64,000 nucleotides of DNA, taken from contig CBFFRP010000181.1 of the NCBI GenBank assembly GCA_965644295.1, forward strand, positions 1 to 64,000, read 5' to 3'. The notes below the pieces were generated by a model, which saw only the letters and a program-made list of their open reading frames with translations, was not told the origin of the DNA and did no database searches. Shown here piece after piece: positions 32,721 through 43,971 of the stretch. The translations under genes and the position numbers were made by a program. The DNA is from Paraphysomonas bandaiensis (taxonomy: Eukaryota; Chrysophyceae). The stretch's first letter is position 1, and each line of letters starts with the position of its first letter.

Positions 32721-34634
32721 TTCAAACTAATGTAACAGAGAGAAAACATACATTCAAAATCATACACTAACATTCGATACTTAGTAACCTTACGACACGT
32801 AGTAACACTTACTTCTATTCACACTTAGTAACAACTTAGTAACACTTACTTCTACATTACTATACTTACTTCTACATTGGTATATATATACATATTAACA
32901 TCAGTCATTGGGGTGCAGGATGCATCTAGTCTGGGACAGGATACTTCCAGAATCTGGCCAGGCCCAAACACGATCTCCAGAATATGTAACCTCTCATAGA
33001 AAATGCCACTGATATTGTTCGTGGGTATCACTTGGAATAGCTCATGCGCCCTGGCCACTGTTGCAACAGCGTGCCACCTTACACAAAGTACTCATGTTAT
33101 GTCGACAGAGCCTCATTGTATCCAATTATCAAGTTGCTGTAGAAAGTACGACTTGTAGAGCAGAATAGCTTGCTGCACTACTGTCCAATGTGGCAACACA
33201 ATACCAACTTTCCATAATATGCATGTAAGTCCAAAAGAATTACTGTTACATATATATCTTTGTCGATCCACTCGCGCTAATTGCCTTTACCAGTCACTAT
33301 ATAATAGTATACATATATAAAGCCCATCCAGTGCCAACTCGATGTCTGAATAGTGTAACGATGAAACTTTGATGATAGCTGACATGATATTAATGCTGTG
33401 TATGACAAGATATCCAACAAAAACATCTGTCCAGCTCTATTATCAAAGTATCATAGAATTCATTTATAAGAACTTTCCGTGAAAAGTATCTGAAGTTTCT
33501 TTATAGTTAATTCTGCTGCATGTGAACTCTTCTTCATATTAAACTTCACTTTAGTTGTTTACGTGAAATTACTGATAGACGAATTGTACTACGATCGTAC
33601 AGCCATAATACCATTCGTTATCTCTGTACGCACGCTGTGGTATATATACATAGGAATTCCTACTGCTGTACACATGTACACATACAGCGGGGCTGTTGTT
33701 CCCCAAGCATCCCTTTCATATTGTATCTATCCCTTCTTATCGTATATCTAGATACATACTGTACTTCACATTATAGAAGCAGATCGAAACACTTCCACTT
33801 CATACCAAACACTCACTTCTCACTTTGTCTTCTGTATATATATATATCTACAGTATATATATGAGATAGTATCCATATTATTCAGGTATGTACCTACAAT
33901 GCAGTACTGCTCTACCGTTCGGAATAATGCAGAGATAGCTAAATAACATGTACGATAGTACTATTTTTACAAGCAAGTGGTTTGAGAAGATATGAAGTGG
34001 GGGTCTTAGGCAGTATTCCTCCCATAATAATGACGACCTGTTGTGAACTTCTCTTAAACTGAAAATATGGTGTAGTTGTGGTGATATATATCTTTCAATG
34101 AATCTTCCCTGCTGCCTCGTCTGTTATTGTATCTGAAGGGTTGAAGGGTGGGAAGATATGAGGTGTGTGTGTATGTATGTACAGTATGTGTAATTTCGCG
34201 GGGCTGAAGGGATTTTCATATATGGTAAGATATACTGAAGTGGTGACTACAGCAGAATGCATAGGAAGTACAGATAGGCTGTAATATTCAGTTGGAAGGA
34301 AGTGAAGTCATCGTATGTGAATGTATGTGAATGATGATGCAATTGTGGAATAGCATATAGCGAGAGATGTACAGCACTTCTATGCCTAATAACAGTGACG
34401 TCTGTACATTATACTATACCACTGTACAACATATCATATGATACTACCAGTAGTATATACGGCTCTACAGTACTAGTATATATTCATACGTTCAGTTGTG
34501 GGATCATATATGCATATATATAGTGGAATCACTCCCATATTAGCTACGTATTGATTAGATATTCGGTGGATGACTTCCAGAAGCAACTATCGTTAAACTG
34601 TACCATAATATACAGTATATACATATACATAGTA
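32721..34634. other. Intergenic, nothing recognised
   Basis: This 1.9-kb AT-rich region has several short TA-rich tracts (for example about 33835-33860). Short ORFs exist, but none shows a family motif. It includes the 5' flank of the next gene. Confidence 0.45.
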
Positions 34635-35823
34635 ATGGATAGTGTTTATGCCAGTGATAAATACTCTTATTACATGTTCCACTGTAACGAACAACCCTTA
34701 CAAGCTAATGATTCAGATGATAGTAGCTGGCAGATAATAAACCCACAAAGAAGCACAGGATGGAGTCCTCTGCCTTACTCTCAAGGCCAGAGTAGCACTC
34801 CTGTGTTCCGTACGGACGCAGTCGGGTATACTCATCGTGGTATTTGTATTTCTCGTTAGAAGTGTTATAGTTGACGCTGTCTTAGATGTAGCAGCAGGAG
34901 AACGCAATGAACCCCTATGTGTTCAACCAATGATATTACTCCCCAGCAATAAGATTGTACTGGTTCCCAAGGATGAAAATATAAATAACTCTCTGCTGCA
35001 AATGATTAGGGACCAGAAGTTATGTACGGGCCCCCTGTCCATGAATTCTACACCAAAGAAGTCTTTGTGGCTGAATATTTGTCCTGCATATCGAATGCCC
35101 GCCATGTCGTCCATGATACAGAGTTTAGGTGATTCGTGCATTGTTCCTATTTTACCTACCCCTCTCGCTTCTGTTCGTCTTCCACCGAAGCTTACTAATC
35201 CGAAATACATCACAAAATCTGAATCCTCGAATTCTTACCGCGTACAAGTCAACATCAGGAGTAAATCGTTTAAGAATAAGAAATTCAGTCGGAATGTGAG
35301 CAGCGTGAAGGATGCGATGTGGCTATGCGAATATGCCCTTATGATGAGTTGTAGTATCTCTTCTCTACAAGATCTTATAGCAAAAGGAAATTATGAGTGT
35401 TTTTTGCAAAGAAGAATGATAGATTCGCTTTCAGAGTTTTCTGTGAAGTTGAGGTCGAATGCTTTGGTATTCAAGAATTGTGGGATATTACGGCAACCTG
35501 AGTATGCATATGTACATGAGTTTTTAAGTTGCCACTCTTTTTCTGGTTTGGAATCAACCGCTGGTGATCATATGACGGGTAGAAAGAGAAATCGTGGAGA
35601 GGATGAAGGTGTACGATGTCATGAGAGTATGCATGATGTGGAAACATTTTTTGGGCAGCCAGAGAGTGTGTTTGGTAGTGAGAAAGAGGATCGTGGAGAG
35701 GGTGAAAGTGTACGATGTCATGATAGTATGAATGATATAGATATTCCCAGTACACACACCGTTAGGGCATTGTCTAAGCAACCGGAGATTGTGGTAGGCG
35801 GTGCTCAGAGTAACGAAAGATAG
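34635..35823 (+). CDS. Uncharacterised protein with a possible AP2-like segment (2 exons)
   Basis: Exons are 34635-34839 and 34871-35823, in phase, encoding 385 aa. The proposed intron is only 31 nt (GTATTT..TTATAG), so a start further downstream without splicing is the alternative. No domain is certain. The segment NSYRVQVNIRSKSFKNKKFS followed by RNVSSVKDAMWLCEYALMM has the strand-strand-strand-helix pattern and the YRVQ opening of AP2-type DNA-binding domains. The Ser/Pro-rich N-terminus (SSTPVFRTD) would fit a regulator. Near the end there is an internal repeat of about 38 residues: RGEDEGVRCHESMHDVE, then RGEGESVRCHDSMNDID. No membrane segment is predicted by eye. Stop is TAG. Confidence 0.55.
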
Positions 35824-36269
35824 AATAGGTTAAACTATTGCAGGGAGTGCCTTTCTTGTCGAATGATTGAACTAGAGATTTGAATAGCGTTACACTTTGC
35901 CGTCATTCGATAGTTATACGGATTATACCTGATATGGAAGTTATTTGTATGTATTTATATATTATATACTTCTAGTAGTGGTATATGGTGTTTGTTCCCT
36001 ACAATAATTTATTAATTATTAATACACTATTACTACGTGAATATACTTTTTATTTATCATCTTAATTCAATACTACTTTTTTAATCATCGTAGAGAGTTG
36101 AGTATTATTCAGGGTTACGGAACACTATATTGCACTCAAGTATTGTAATTTAGGGTTCATCGATAATTTAAGATTGCGATACTTTCTAGTCGGTGCAATA
36201 TAGAAAGCCTTATAACTTATAACAATGTGTTAATGCATGTGTATATGTATTGCAGTGCACCGTAAGCTA
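35824..36269. other. Intergenic, nothing recognised
   Basis: This is AT-rich 3' flank of the preceding gene. No ORF or repeat was recognised. Confidence 0.45.
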
Positions 36270-36735
36270 GCTAATCAAGAAAAATATTGGTAGTGTGTTC
36301 TTGTCGTTGGACAAATCAATATATTATTATTAACAGTACAATCCAAAATCCAATCCCTCAGCAATGTCGGACTCGCACCTTTTCGTGGTGTTCTGGGGGA
36401 TAAGTACCGGAGAGATTCTCTCTGGGAAACTAACGTGAGCCGCATATTATATAGTCAGCAGATATATTGTTCTGCCCACTCATAGCCAAATGCTTGTGTG
36501 GTACAAGGGACACTAATAAGTGTCACTTGTGTAGACGTCTTTGGGCCCTGACGAATAAACAGGCATCCGGGAATGGGCCCACCTCAAGGGCATCCGGGAC
36601 AGGGCCCACCAGAAGGGTAACCGGGGTATTGGGCTGCCTGCTGAAGTCAAGCATCCGGGATGTTCACCTTAAGAACTCAAAACACCTGAAGTCAGCAGAT
36701 GTCAGGTATATCAACATTCTGCTTGCTCCCTGCGT
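36270..36735 (+). repeat. Dispersed hairpin repeat with 5' flank, copy D
   Basis: Bases 36270-36440 are almost identical to 37577-37747, including the flank GCTAATCAAGAAAAATATTG. The conserved head holds two adjacent hairpins (CACC..GGTG at 36376-36390 and the arms around ACCGGAGAG..CTCTCTGGG). The GCATCCGGG mini-repeats follow, then CATCTGC/GCAGATGTC. The tail block is missing in this copy. Confidence 0.88.
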
Positions 36736-37576
36736 TTGCTTTGAGTGATTGATGCTGAGTATATGAGTTCACATTACTCAGTATCTGTGTGGCCGGCCAA
36801 TGACCGAGGTAATGCGTCAAACTTTCCTCATGGATGCATGGCAATGGCAATGATGTGATTAGACCTGTCATGTCTTCTCACACGTCAACTGCCTAGTCTT
36901 GGTTTCTCCTGACCCAGGTCATTGAGATTATATCAAGGCTCTGGCACTGTTCTCCAAGCAGTGTCAGGTACATTTGTGGTGCTTTTATGTTATTCTTGCT
37001 TAGTAGGTTTTCATCCGAGCGGGGAAGGTGCACGGTTTCCTACTAGTGTAAGTCACTCGGGAGAAGAGTGCAAGGTGGATGCATGTGCTGGATGAGTGCA
37101 CACAATGGAGGGAAGACATTGGAGTCAGCGTGAATTTGTAACAGATTTTGGTAGATGTCTGTTTCATGCGTCAGTGTGCAAAATTGCACCAGTGAGACCG
37201 CTTCGTGACCGTGGGAGGCCCCGGCGCTATAGCTACTTTATTCTCCCTTCCAGACTACCTGCTGCTGTGAACACCACCTTGAAGAGGGCCCTAAAGATCT
37301 GCCGCATATACAGGAGACATATGCCGAAGACACCGACCGCAAGTTGTTTGTGTTAGGACAAGTAGATTGGGCAGGAGCGTATGATCCGGCTTAAACACGC
37401 AACTCGTCGTATGCCCATGTAGCTAACTAAATCGTGTTGTATAGTTGAGCACTTCTTGTCGGTGCATGCAATAGTAACTAGATGAGAGTCATGTTATGCA
37501 TAGTGTCGCGCGAGTTGTTAGGTTGGTCGCGGCAACGCACAAGCTTGCGCTTCTTAATAATCAGATTTTCAATATA
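36736..37576 (+). pseudogene. Sequence between two repeat copies; possible decayed transposase end
   Basis: Lying between copies D and E, this stretch holds an 86-codon ORF (37096-37356). It contains REFVTDFGRCLF, then PVRPLRDRGRPRR, and a C-terminal ALKICRIYRRHMPKTPTASC. This pattern is faintly like the C-terminal tail of piggyBac-type transposases (a fRxxLxxxL helix and then a Cys motif), but it is too short and degraded to be sure. At about 37500-37565 a decayed tail of the dispersed repeat is visible. Confidence 0.3.
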
Positions 37577-38155
37577 GCTAATCAAGAAAAATATTGGTAG
37601 TGTGTTCTTGTCGTTGGACAAATCAATATATTATTATTAACAGTACAATCCAAAATCCAATCCCTCAGCAATGTCGGACTCGCACCTTTTCGTGGTGTTC
37701 TGGGGGATAAGTACCGGAGAGATTCTCTCTGGGAAACTAACGTGAGCCGCAAACATAGTCAGCAGATATTCTTCTGCCTAATGCTTGTGTGGTACAAGTA
37801 TCACTTGTGTAAACATCTTTGGGACCTGACGAGTAAACAGGCATCCGGGAATGGGCCCACCTCAAGGGTATCCGGGACAGGGCCCACCCGAAGGGTAACC
37901 GGGGTATTGGGCTGCCTGCTGAAGTCAAGCATCCGGGATGTTCACTTTAAGAACTCATGTGGTTGCACCTTGGTGCTTGCGGCGACGCACAAGCAGCTTC
38001 CGTAGCGTTAAATAAATAGTAGGATAAAAAAGTGTGTACTGATTAGTAACAGGTAGAGGTCTAACTAGTTTGTCTCTAGCATTCATCTCGCTACTAAGTT
38101 GGTGCAGGTTTTTAACGCCTATTATTGCTAATAATAAGACTTTCAATATATGTAC
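37577..38155 (+). repeat. Dispersed hairpin repeat, full-length copy E (reference copy)
   Basis: This is the most complete copy. It has the flank GCTAATCAAG; the head TCGGACTCGCACC with hairpins CACC-ttttcgt-GGTG and the CCGGAGA arm pair; GTGAGCCGCA; and GCATCCGGG repeated with spacers. The tail is GTTGCACCTTGGTGC, CTTGCGGCGACGCACAAG (a hairpin with GCGA loop), TAGTAGGATA, GGTGCAGG and ACGCCTATT. The end is GCTAATAATAAGACTTTC. The reverse complement of the head contains GGTGCGAGTCC, one mismatch from the pol III B-box consensus. No ORF is conserved among copies. Confidence 0.88.
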
Positions 38156-38261
38156 AATCCAATGTATTGATTTTGGTATGATTATGATCACTGTTCCATC
38201 CCAATGTTAAGTAGCTTAGTAAATACTTTGATATAGATAAGAAAATATACAATATATACCC

Positions 38262-38690
38262 TTTACAGAGTCGGACTTGCACCATTTCGTGGGGTTCTGG
38301 GGGATAAGTACCGGAGATATTTCTCCGGGAAACTAACGTGAGCCGTATAAATATAGTCAGTAGATATATTCTGCTCACTCATAGCCAAATGCTTGTGTGG
38401 TACAAGGTACACTAACAAGTGTCCCTTGTGTATACGTCGTTGGACCTTGACAAATAAACAGGCATCCGGTGTATTGGGCTGCCTACTGAAGTCAAGCATC
38501 CGGGCTAGTTCACCTTAAGGACAGAGAGTAAAAGTGCTTGCACCTGTGCTTGTGGTGACGCACTAACTGCGTCCGTAAAGCCATATAGTAGGATATCAGG
38601 GTTCAGTTCTAGTTATTAGTTAAAATTCAGTGCTACATTAGTTCTGCCTCTTACTCGCTCATTTTGCTAAGGATCAGACATTCACTATTC
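38262..38690 (+). repeat. Dispersed hairpin repeat, copy F
   Basis: The head is GAGTCGGACTTGCACCATTT with a perfect CCGGAGA-TATT-TCTCCGG hairpin. A shortened GCATCCGG block follows, then the tail GCTTGTGGTGACGCAC and the end TTGCTAAGGATCAGACATTCAC. Confidence 0.87.
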
Positions 38691-38810
38691 TAATTAATTG
38701 ACAAAAGGTAATTGATATGCAACCCTGGCTAGCTGGATAGCAATAAATATTTCTCAAAAAATACAGACTCCACCTTAACATTATTATACCTCTATGACGC
38801 TTGCGTGTAT
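38688..38810 (+). repeat. Second dispersed repeat type, copy 2
   Basis: This matches 32585-32720 (AATTAATTGACAAAAG, CCTGGCTAGCTGG, and CACCTTAACATTATTATAC). In both places it follows a hairpin repeat copy closely. Confidence 0.7.
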
Positions 38811-38966
38811 GCAGTGTTGCCAGCTTTCGAAAATTAAAACTTCTAACACGCGAACACGACACTGCTAATTAAGCCTTATGATAATATACATCACCTTCAG
38901 ACATTAATAATAACCTAAATACGACTTGGCTAACTCTCTCTGTATAATATACTAGCATTCGTAGTT

Positions 38967-41900
38967 TTATGTTGTACCCGATACACTACGAAAGAGTTGT
39001 ATCTTCATTTTTGCCACCTGCATCATGCACTCATATGTTCCTCTCATAAGTGGTAGCACGTCTATGTCATCATCCTATGCAGATACATACCGTAAGCTCA
39101 ACAATTAAACAATTAAATACATTGCCAGCCTGATTACTATCAATGCCGTCAAGGTAGATGAATCACATATCGCACCTGCATGACTGAATCCCTCACATAG
39201 TCCATGGCCGCAACACGCAGATCAGTATTGACATTGAACTTACACACCCTGCCCTGCTGAATGCTTCTAATTACTTGGCCTGGTGGTAGACCAGAGGCCC
39301 CATGTAACACTAACAGTGTGTCCGGAGCATTGCACTCAATTACTGCCCGAATTCGAGATAGTCGTGGAAAATCCAGTGCAGGTGGTCGTGAGTATCGACC
39401 ATGTACATTGCCGATAGTTACTGCCAGCATATCCACCTAGATTCCACAGCATACATCAACATAGTGTCTAAATGCTGTATACTACTATTTATCAACTACA
39501 TGCTATAGAAAAATACTTGTGCAGTACGAAGCTAGCAGTAAACAATACACAGAAGGTCAAAATACCTTTGTGTGGCTTAAGAACCCCGCCACCAGAGCGG
39601 GGTCAGTCATTCGAGCTTGTACTTCAGGCACACTCAAGCCATCCTACAATACCGACACCAGTTGGAGTATACCTTATAATACATAAAGGAGTAGATACCG
39701 TACCTCTTCGCCTGCCAACTGCCCAAGCTCAGCCTCAACTGCTATGCCACGGCTATGTGCCAACTCCGTCTGTATAAAAGCTTAGTCAATTCGAAAATCA
39801 ATCGACGCGACTGAAGAAAACCATCTACAATAAGCTGACACCAGCTCACCATTTTCGCAGTCCACACTGCGTTCTCCTCGTAAGTCAACCGAGATCCATC
39901 AATAAGTACTGAATCGAAGGCATTCCTGTTACCAGCACGCATATCCAAAGCAGAAATAATTTGAGACTCGTCAGTAGCATGGTCAAAATGTATTGCGACA
40001 GGAACAGAGGCGAGCTCCCGAAAACCCGCAAGCAACCGCAAAAATGGGAGACCGCCAAATTTAAGTGAAGCAGGATGTACCTAGGTGTGAGAAAACAAGG
40101 TATAATTACATCCATATAATATTCAAATGTACTGATATCATGACTGAATAGTCTACCTGCAGGATAACTGGCGCTGATAGCTCCTCTGCCGCATCAATTA
40201 CAGCCTTTGCACCTTCAAGATTATATACATTGAAAGCTGCCACAGCTTTCTTCTGATCGCGAACCTCTGAGAGCAATCTCACTGTCGTATTCGGGCGTAA
40301 AGGAGTGATCGGACATGATGGAGATGACTCATGAGTCTTCTCTACAACCCCTAGCTGACTTACAACGCGAGCTAATGCTCCATCATCCCCGACATTTCCA
40401 GGGAACACCACATACTTCATTCCTACAAATCACAATAAAAACACTCAAACCGAAAACTTTAATAGCAGCTTTTATCTTAGAAACAGCCCACGTGAACAGG
40501 AAAACATGTACCTGGAAATTTGCTCTCTGGCGGAGTCATCCATACAGGAACGCCAGTCTCGATTTGGCCAAGAACTCTCGCCCATGATAATCCTAAACCC
40601 GATGCAGCCACATCATGAGAGGTTATTCCTCCCTTGGCTACCAAAAACGCAGGTTGGGTGTTGAGTCGATTGACCACACTTGTAAGGGCGGTTGATACTG
40701 CTTTGTAAAATGATATATCCTCAGCGGACTGACCAGGAGAGCAAGAGCGCTGCTGATCAGGATTCGTGTCTTCAGTACGCAGAGGGTTTTGCGCGCTCCT
40801 GGAAGTGTAAAATACCACAGTCACACCTGTACACCAGGTCACGATAAAGTTTTTCGGGTGTTAGAACGTAAGAGAAATGCAACATTGCAGAAGATTCATA
40901 CAATCAAGGCTAGCAAAACAAAAAGGATATTACGCATGTTCTGTTACCACTGCGTAAGAGGGTCTCAACACGTGCGGCATAGGCGTCTACTAGTTCATCT
41001 ACAGCCGCCTCGTTTCCTGAAGTGTAGATAGTACGAAACTCTTTCACTTCAAACTCTACCGGGAAAACATTCATATCATTCATCAAAACCTGGAGCCCAA
41101 CGAAAAAATATGAGAAACATTCCGTGTAAATAGTATTGGTGTGCGTACTTGCAACTGTAAATTAGTCTTGGGTACATAAGACCCCACTACAACTAGACCT
41201 CCTGCAATGTTCGGTGGCTTCCCACCATCCCCATTGCTGTTTTCCTCCCCACTTTCTGAGCGGGTATATTCTGTGACGAGCTGATCTCCAGTTAGCAACG
41301 GCTTCGGAGTGAGCCCAGATCGGGTAGCCACATACGAAGCGGCAGTTCGAAATATATATTTCTTGTTGTTATCCACCTGTTCTGCCTGAATAAAGTAATT
41401 AACTAACTACTACAAAAAACATCAATGATAAGATGGGGGTTGAATTGTACGACATGTGTACAATAATCTACCTGCAGTAGTCCTGTTACAAATACAGCCA
41501 AGTCGTCTTGGTCCACCACATCTACCACCAAGACATGCCCTGGTTTCAGCTTGTATAGCACTTCCTGGACCCTATAAGCCCCCCCTATACGTATCTCCTC
41601 TAAAGGTAGTAAGTGAACTCGTGAAGAATCAATTCTACCCTTCGACTTTTCAACCACCCACTCCCTCAGGTCCGAAGAGCTGTGTTACAAACAGGTTACC
41701 ATATAAAAGTTGAAGATGAATGTTGTCAACATGGCATGAGCGTTATTATCATATAGAGAATACACAGTAGAAGAAAAGGACTAATATAATACAATACGAT
41801 CGAGTACCTGTACCCAAAATGTGGGTCTGCTGAATATGCCGTATTACCCACAGGTATCAGTGAATCACCTTCGGCCACATAATGTACACCGTTTAATGTT

Positions 41901-42430
41901 ATACGTCCGCCCTCCACAAAGGAAGGAATAAGCACTGTAGCGGCATGATCACGTGTACCAGTAGCTTCCATGAGAGCCTCAGTTTCTGCCGGGAAGTGTC
42001 CCCTGAGTGTGGAGTCTCCACGCGATATGAATTCAAACTCTTTTTCATATCCCATCTTCACAGCTGCCTTGTATAAATTACTCACAGCTGTAAGAGTCAC
42101 TTTTACAGCATCCTCTTCTTTCATTGATCGTGAGTTGGTTAATATATAGAAAGTCTTATCATCTCTACTCAACTGCTTACAGAGATCCTCTACACTATAC
42201 TGTAACAGTACATTAATACTATGCATTGTCTGACATCCAGTGGGATCATCATCAAGTACAACTAATCTCTTCTGATCATCTGTCATTTTCATTCGTATAT
42301 CACCTGAAGAGACAGGGACACGTAGTTCAGGGAGAGATGATAAGATAGATCGAGGTAAGCTGCCTACACCTCTATATGTATTTATATTCAGTAGACGGGA
42401 GCTATACAGCCTCCCTATAAATCGAATCAT
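38967..42430 (-). CDS. OtnK-like four-carbon acid sugar kinase fused to class II (GatY/KbaY-type) aldolase (11 exons)
   Basis: Exons are 42430-41808, 41679-41472, 41385-41149, 41089-40948, 40826-40512, 40422-40157, 40080-39850, 39769-39704, 39643-39566, 39436-39176 and 39074-38967. All phases agree, giving 844 aa. The N-terminus (MIRFIGRLYSSRLLNINTYR) looks like an organelle presequence. The kinase half shows VVLDDDPTGCQTMHSI, LTNSRSM, ISRGDSTLRGHFP, GGLVVVGSYVPKT, FLVAKGGITSHDVA and KYVVFPGNVGDDG, the pattern of the DUF1537/OtnK family. The aldolase half shows VAAFNVYNLEGAKAV, HFDHATDE, SVLIDGS, AVEAELGQLAGEE, TIGNVHGRYS, LHGASGL and FNVNTDLR, with the metal-binding His residues in place. 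Plants have a related but longer fusion with two dehydrogenase domains. The likely role is phosphorylation of a sugar acid or ketose followed by aldol cleavage. Confidence 0.92.
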
Positions 42431-43971
42431 ATCAGTAAATATGCGTAGAGCGTGGTAATTATATAATCAAAGCATAGAATGGTATGTCATGGAGAAGATG
42501 GAATGAAAGTATGGCAGGGAGGATATCAGATCGTTCGACTTCTCTCTGTGTACAGTAGTAGCCTACATATACACATGGGAGATCTTCTTTGTCATATATT
42601 ATCTCTAATATGCAGTATATCCTATCATGCAGAAAAATCAGATACAAATATACGCGCAGTCTCAGATAGTCCTACTTTTCCTACAAAAATTAAGTTTGGT
42701 GTTTTCAGTTTGCGAAAACTCAAGATTTTCGGTAGGAATTATTCCTTTGGTATGACAATATCTCAGCAGAAGCAATAAGATCTATAGCACTGGACGATCT
42801 TTACAAGAGACATATATGGTAACTTAACTTGAGTCCTCGTGTTCAGAATATAAGGAAATATCTTAAAACTAAAAGTGGTATCCACAAAGGATATCAAGGT
42901 GCACTTAACTGCTAAATTTTCCCCTACAGAGAAGTACAACACGTACGGCAGTTAGCATAACACGTCTATCATCGAGTTCTATATATATTTATATACTGAG
43001 TTAGCTACATGACCATACAATGAATTGGTTGACGAGATGTATTTGTCACTGATTTCATTTGTCTTCTACTATCAAGTAATATCAAACTAACAGTTAACAA
43101 GAGAGGACAATGTGTTAAGTTGCTTTGTCAGAGATTAATAATGGCTTGTGCTACAATCACAGTATACACTCACACTATCGACCTTTGACATCTTAAACCT
43201 TTGAGGTAGCTAATTAAACTTACACTCAACACACTCTCAATTGAAATTGTCATAATCAACTCTCAACATTAATTGCTATGTATGTCGCTATAACCAATTA
43301 ATATTTTACGATCTTATACATTCAATATATTTCAGTTTGTTTAACCTAGACAATTCATATCAAATCACTAAGTTCGTATACTCCTGTGGAATTCAACTCC
43401 CGTATTATATTATAATTCAAAAGTCTTAAAGTACACTCTCAAATTGCTTACCAATAAGAAGAACTCAACACACACTACAACTTGAACACCAGTGTGCGCT
43501 TCCTTACATCATACACACACTAAGAGCCACTGCACATCCGACACCAGGCTACTATGCATATTAGATTCCACTTATTCTTAACCGTACTGTTATCATACGT
43601 CATACTAAACCTAGTCTGTAATCGAAAAGTTTGTTGATAGGATTTATAAGAGTTTGTTGCTTCAAGCTCATACTTGAAAGACTACTTTCAATCAAAAGCC
43701 GTTTCAGAAGAGACACAATCGGATGACGAGTTGAGTATTGAGTACAATACACTACTTGAGGTGGTTAAAGTGCAAGTGTAGAATATAGTTTTTCAATACT
43801 CAAGATTTCCTCCTTATTAACCAATTTACGGGCAGTCCAATTACCAATTACCATACACAGATGTGTTTAAATCTGCAACCGCCGTAATCCACAAATTGCA
43901 TTTAACATTGCACAAAGACATGCACTGTGTTAATCTAAATACTTCTGTATGCACACTTACACAGTGTTCGC
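42431..43971. other. Intergenic, nothing recognised
   Basis: This 1.5-kb AT-rich region lies upstream of the kinase-aldolase gene and downstream of the FabG gene. No repeat shared with other parts of the window and no ORF with a recognisable motif was found. Confidence 0.5.

Noticed and set aside
37742-38005. ORF over the repeat (SGNGPTSR..GTGPTRR..) as a conserved protein
   Set aside because: The frame is kept only in two closely related copies and is broken in the others. The Gly/Pro periodicity comes from the GCATCCGGG mini-repeats.
40789-40947. Acceptor CTTCCAG at about 40802 as the start of the fifth kinase exon
   Set aside because: It would shift the frame and lose VTVVFYTSRSAQNP. The upstream acceptor (exon from 40826) keeps phase and gives the conserved strand.
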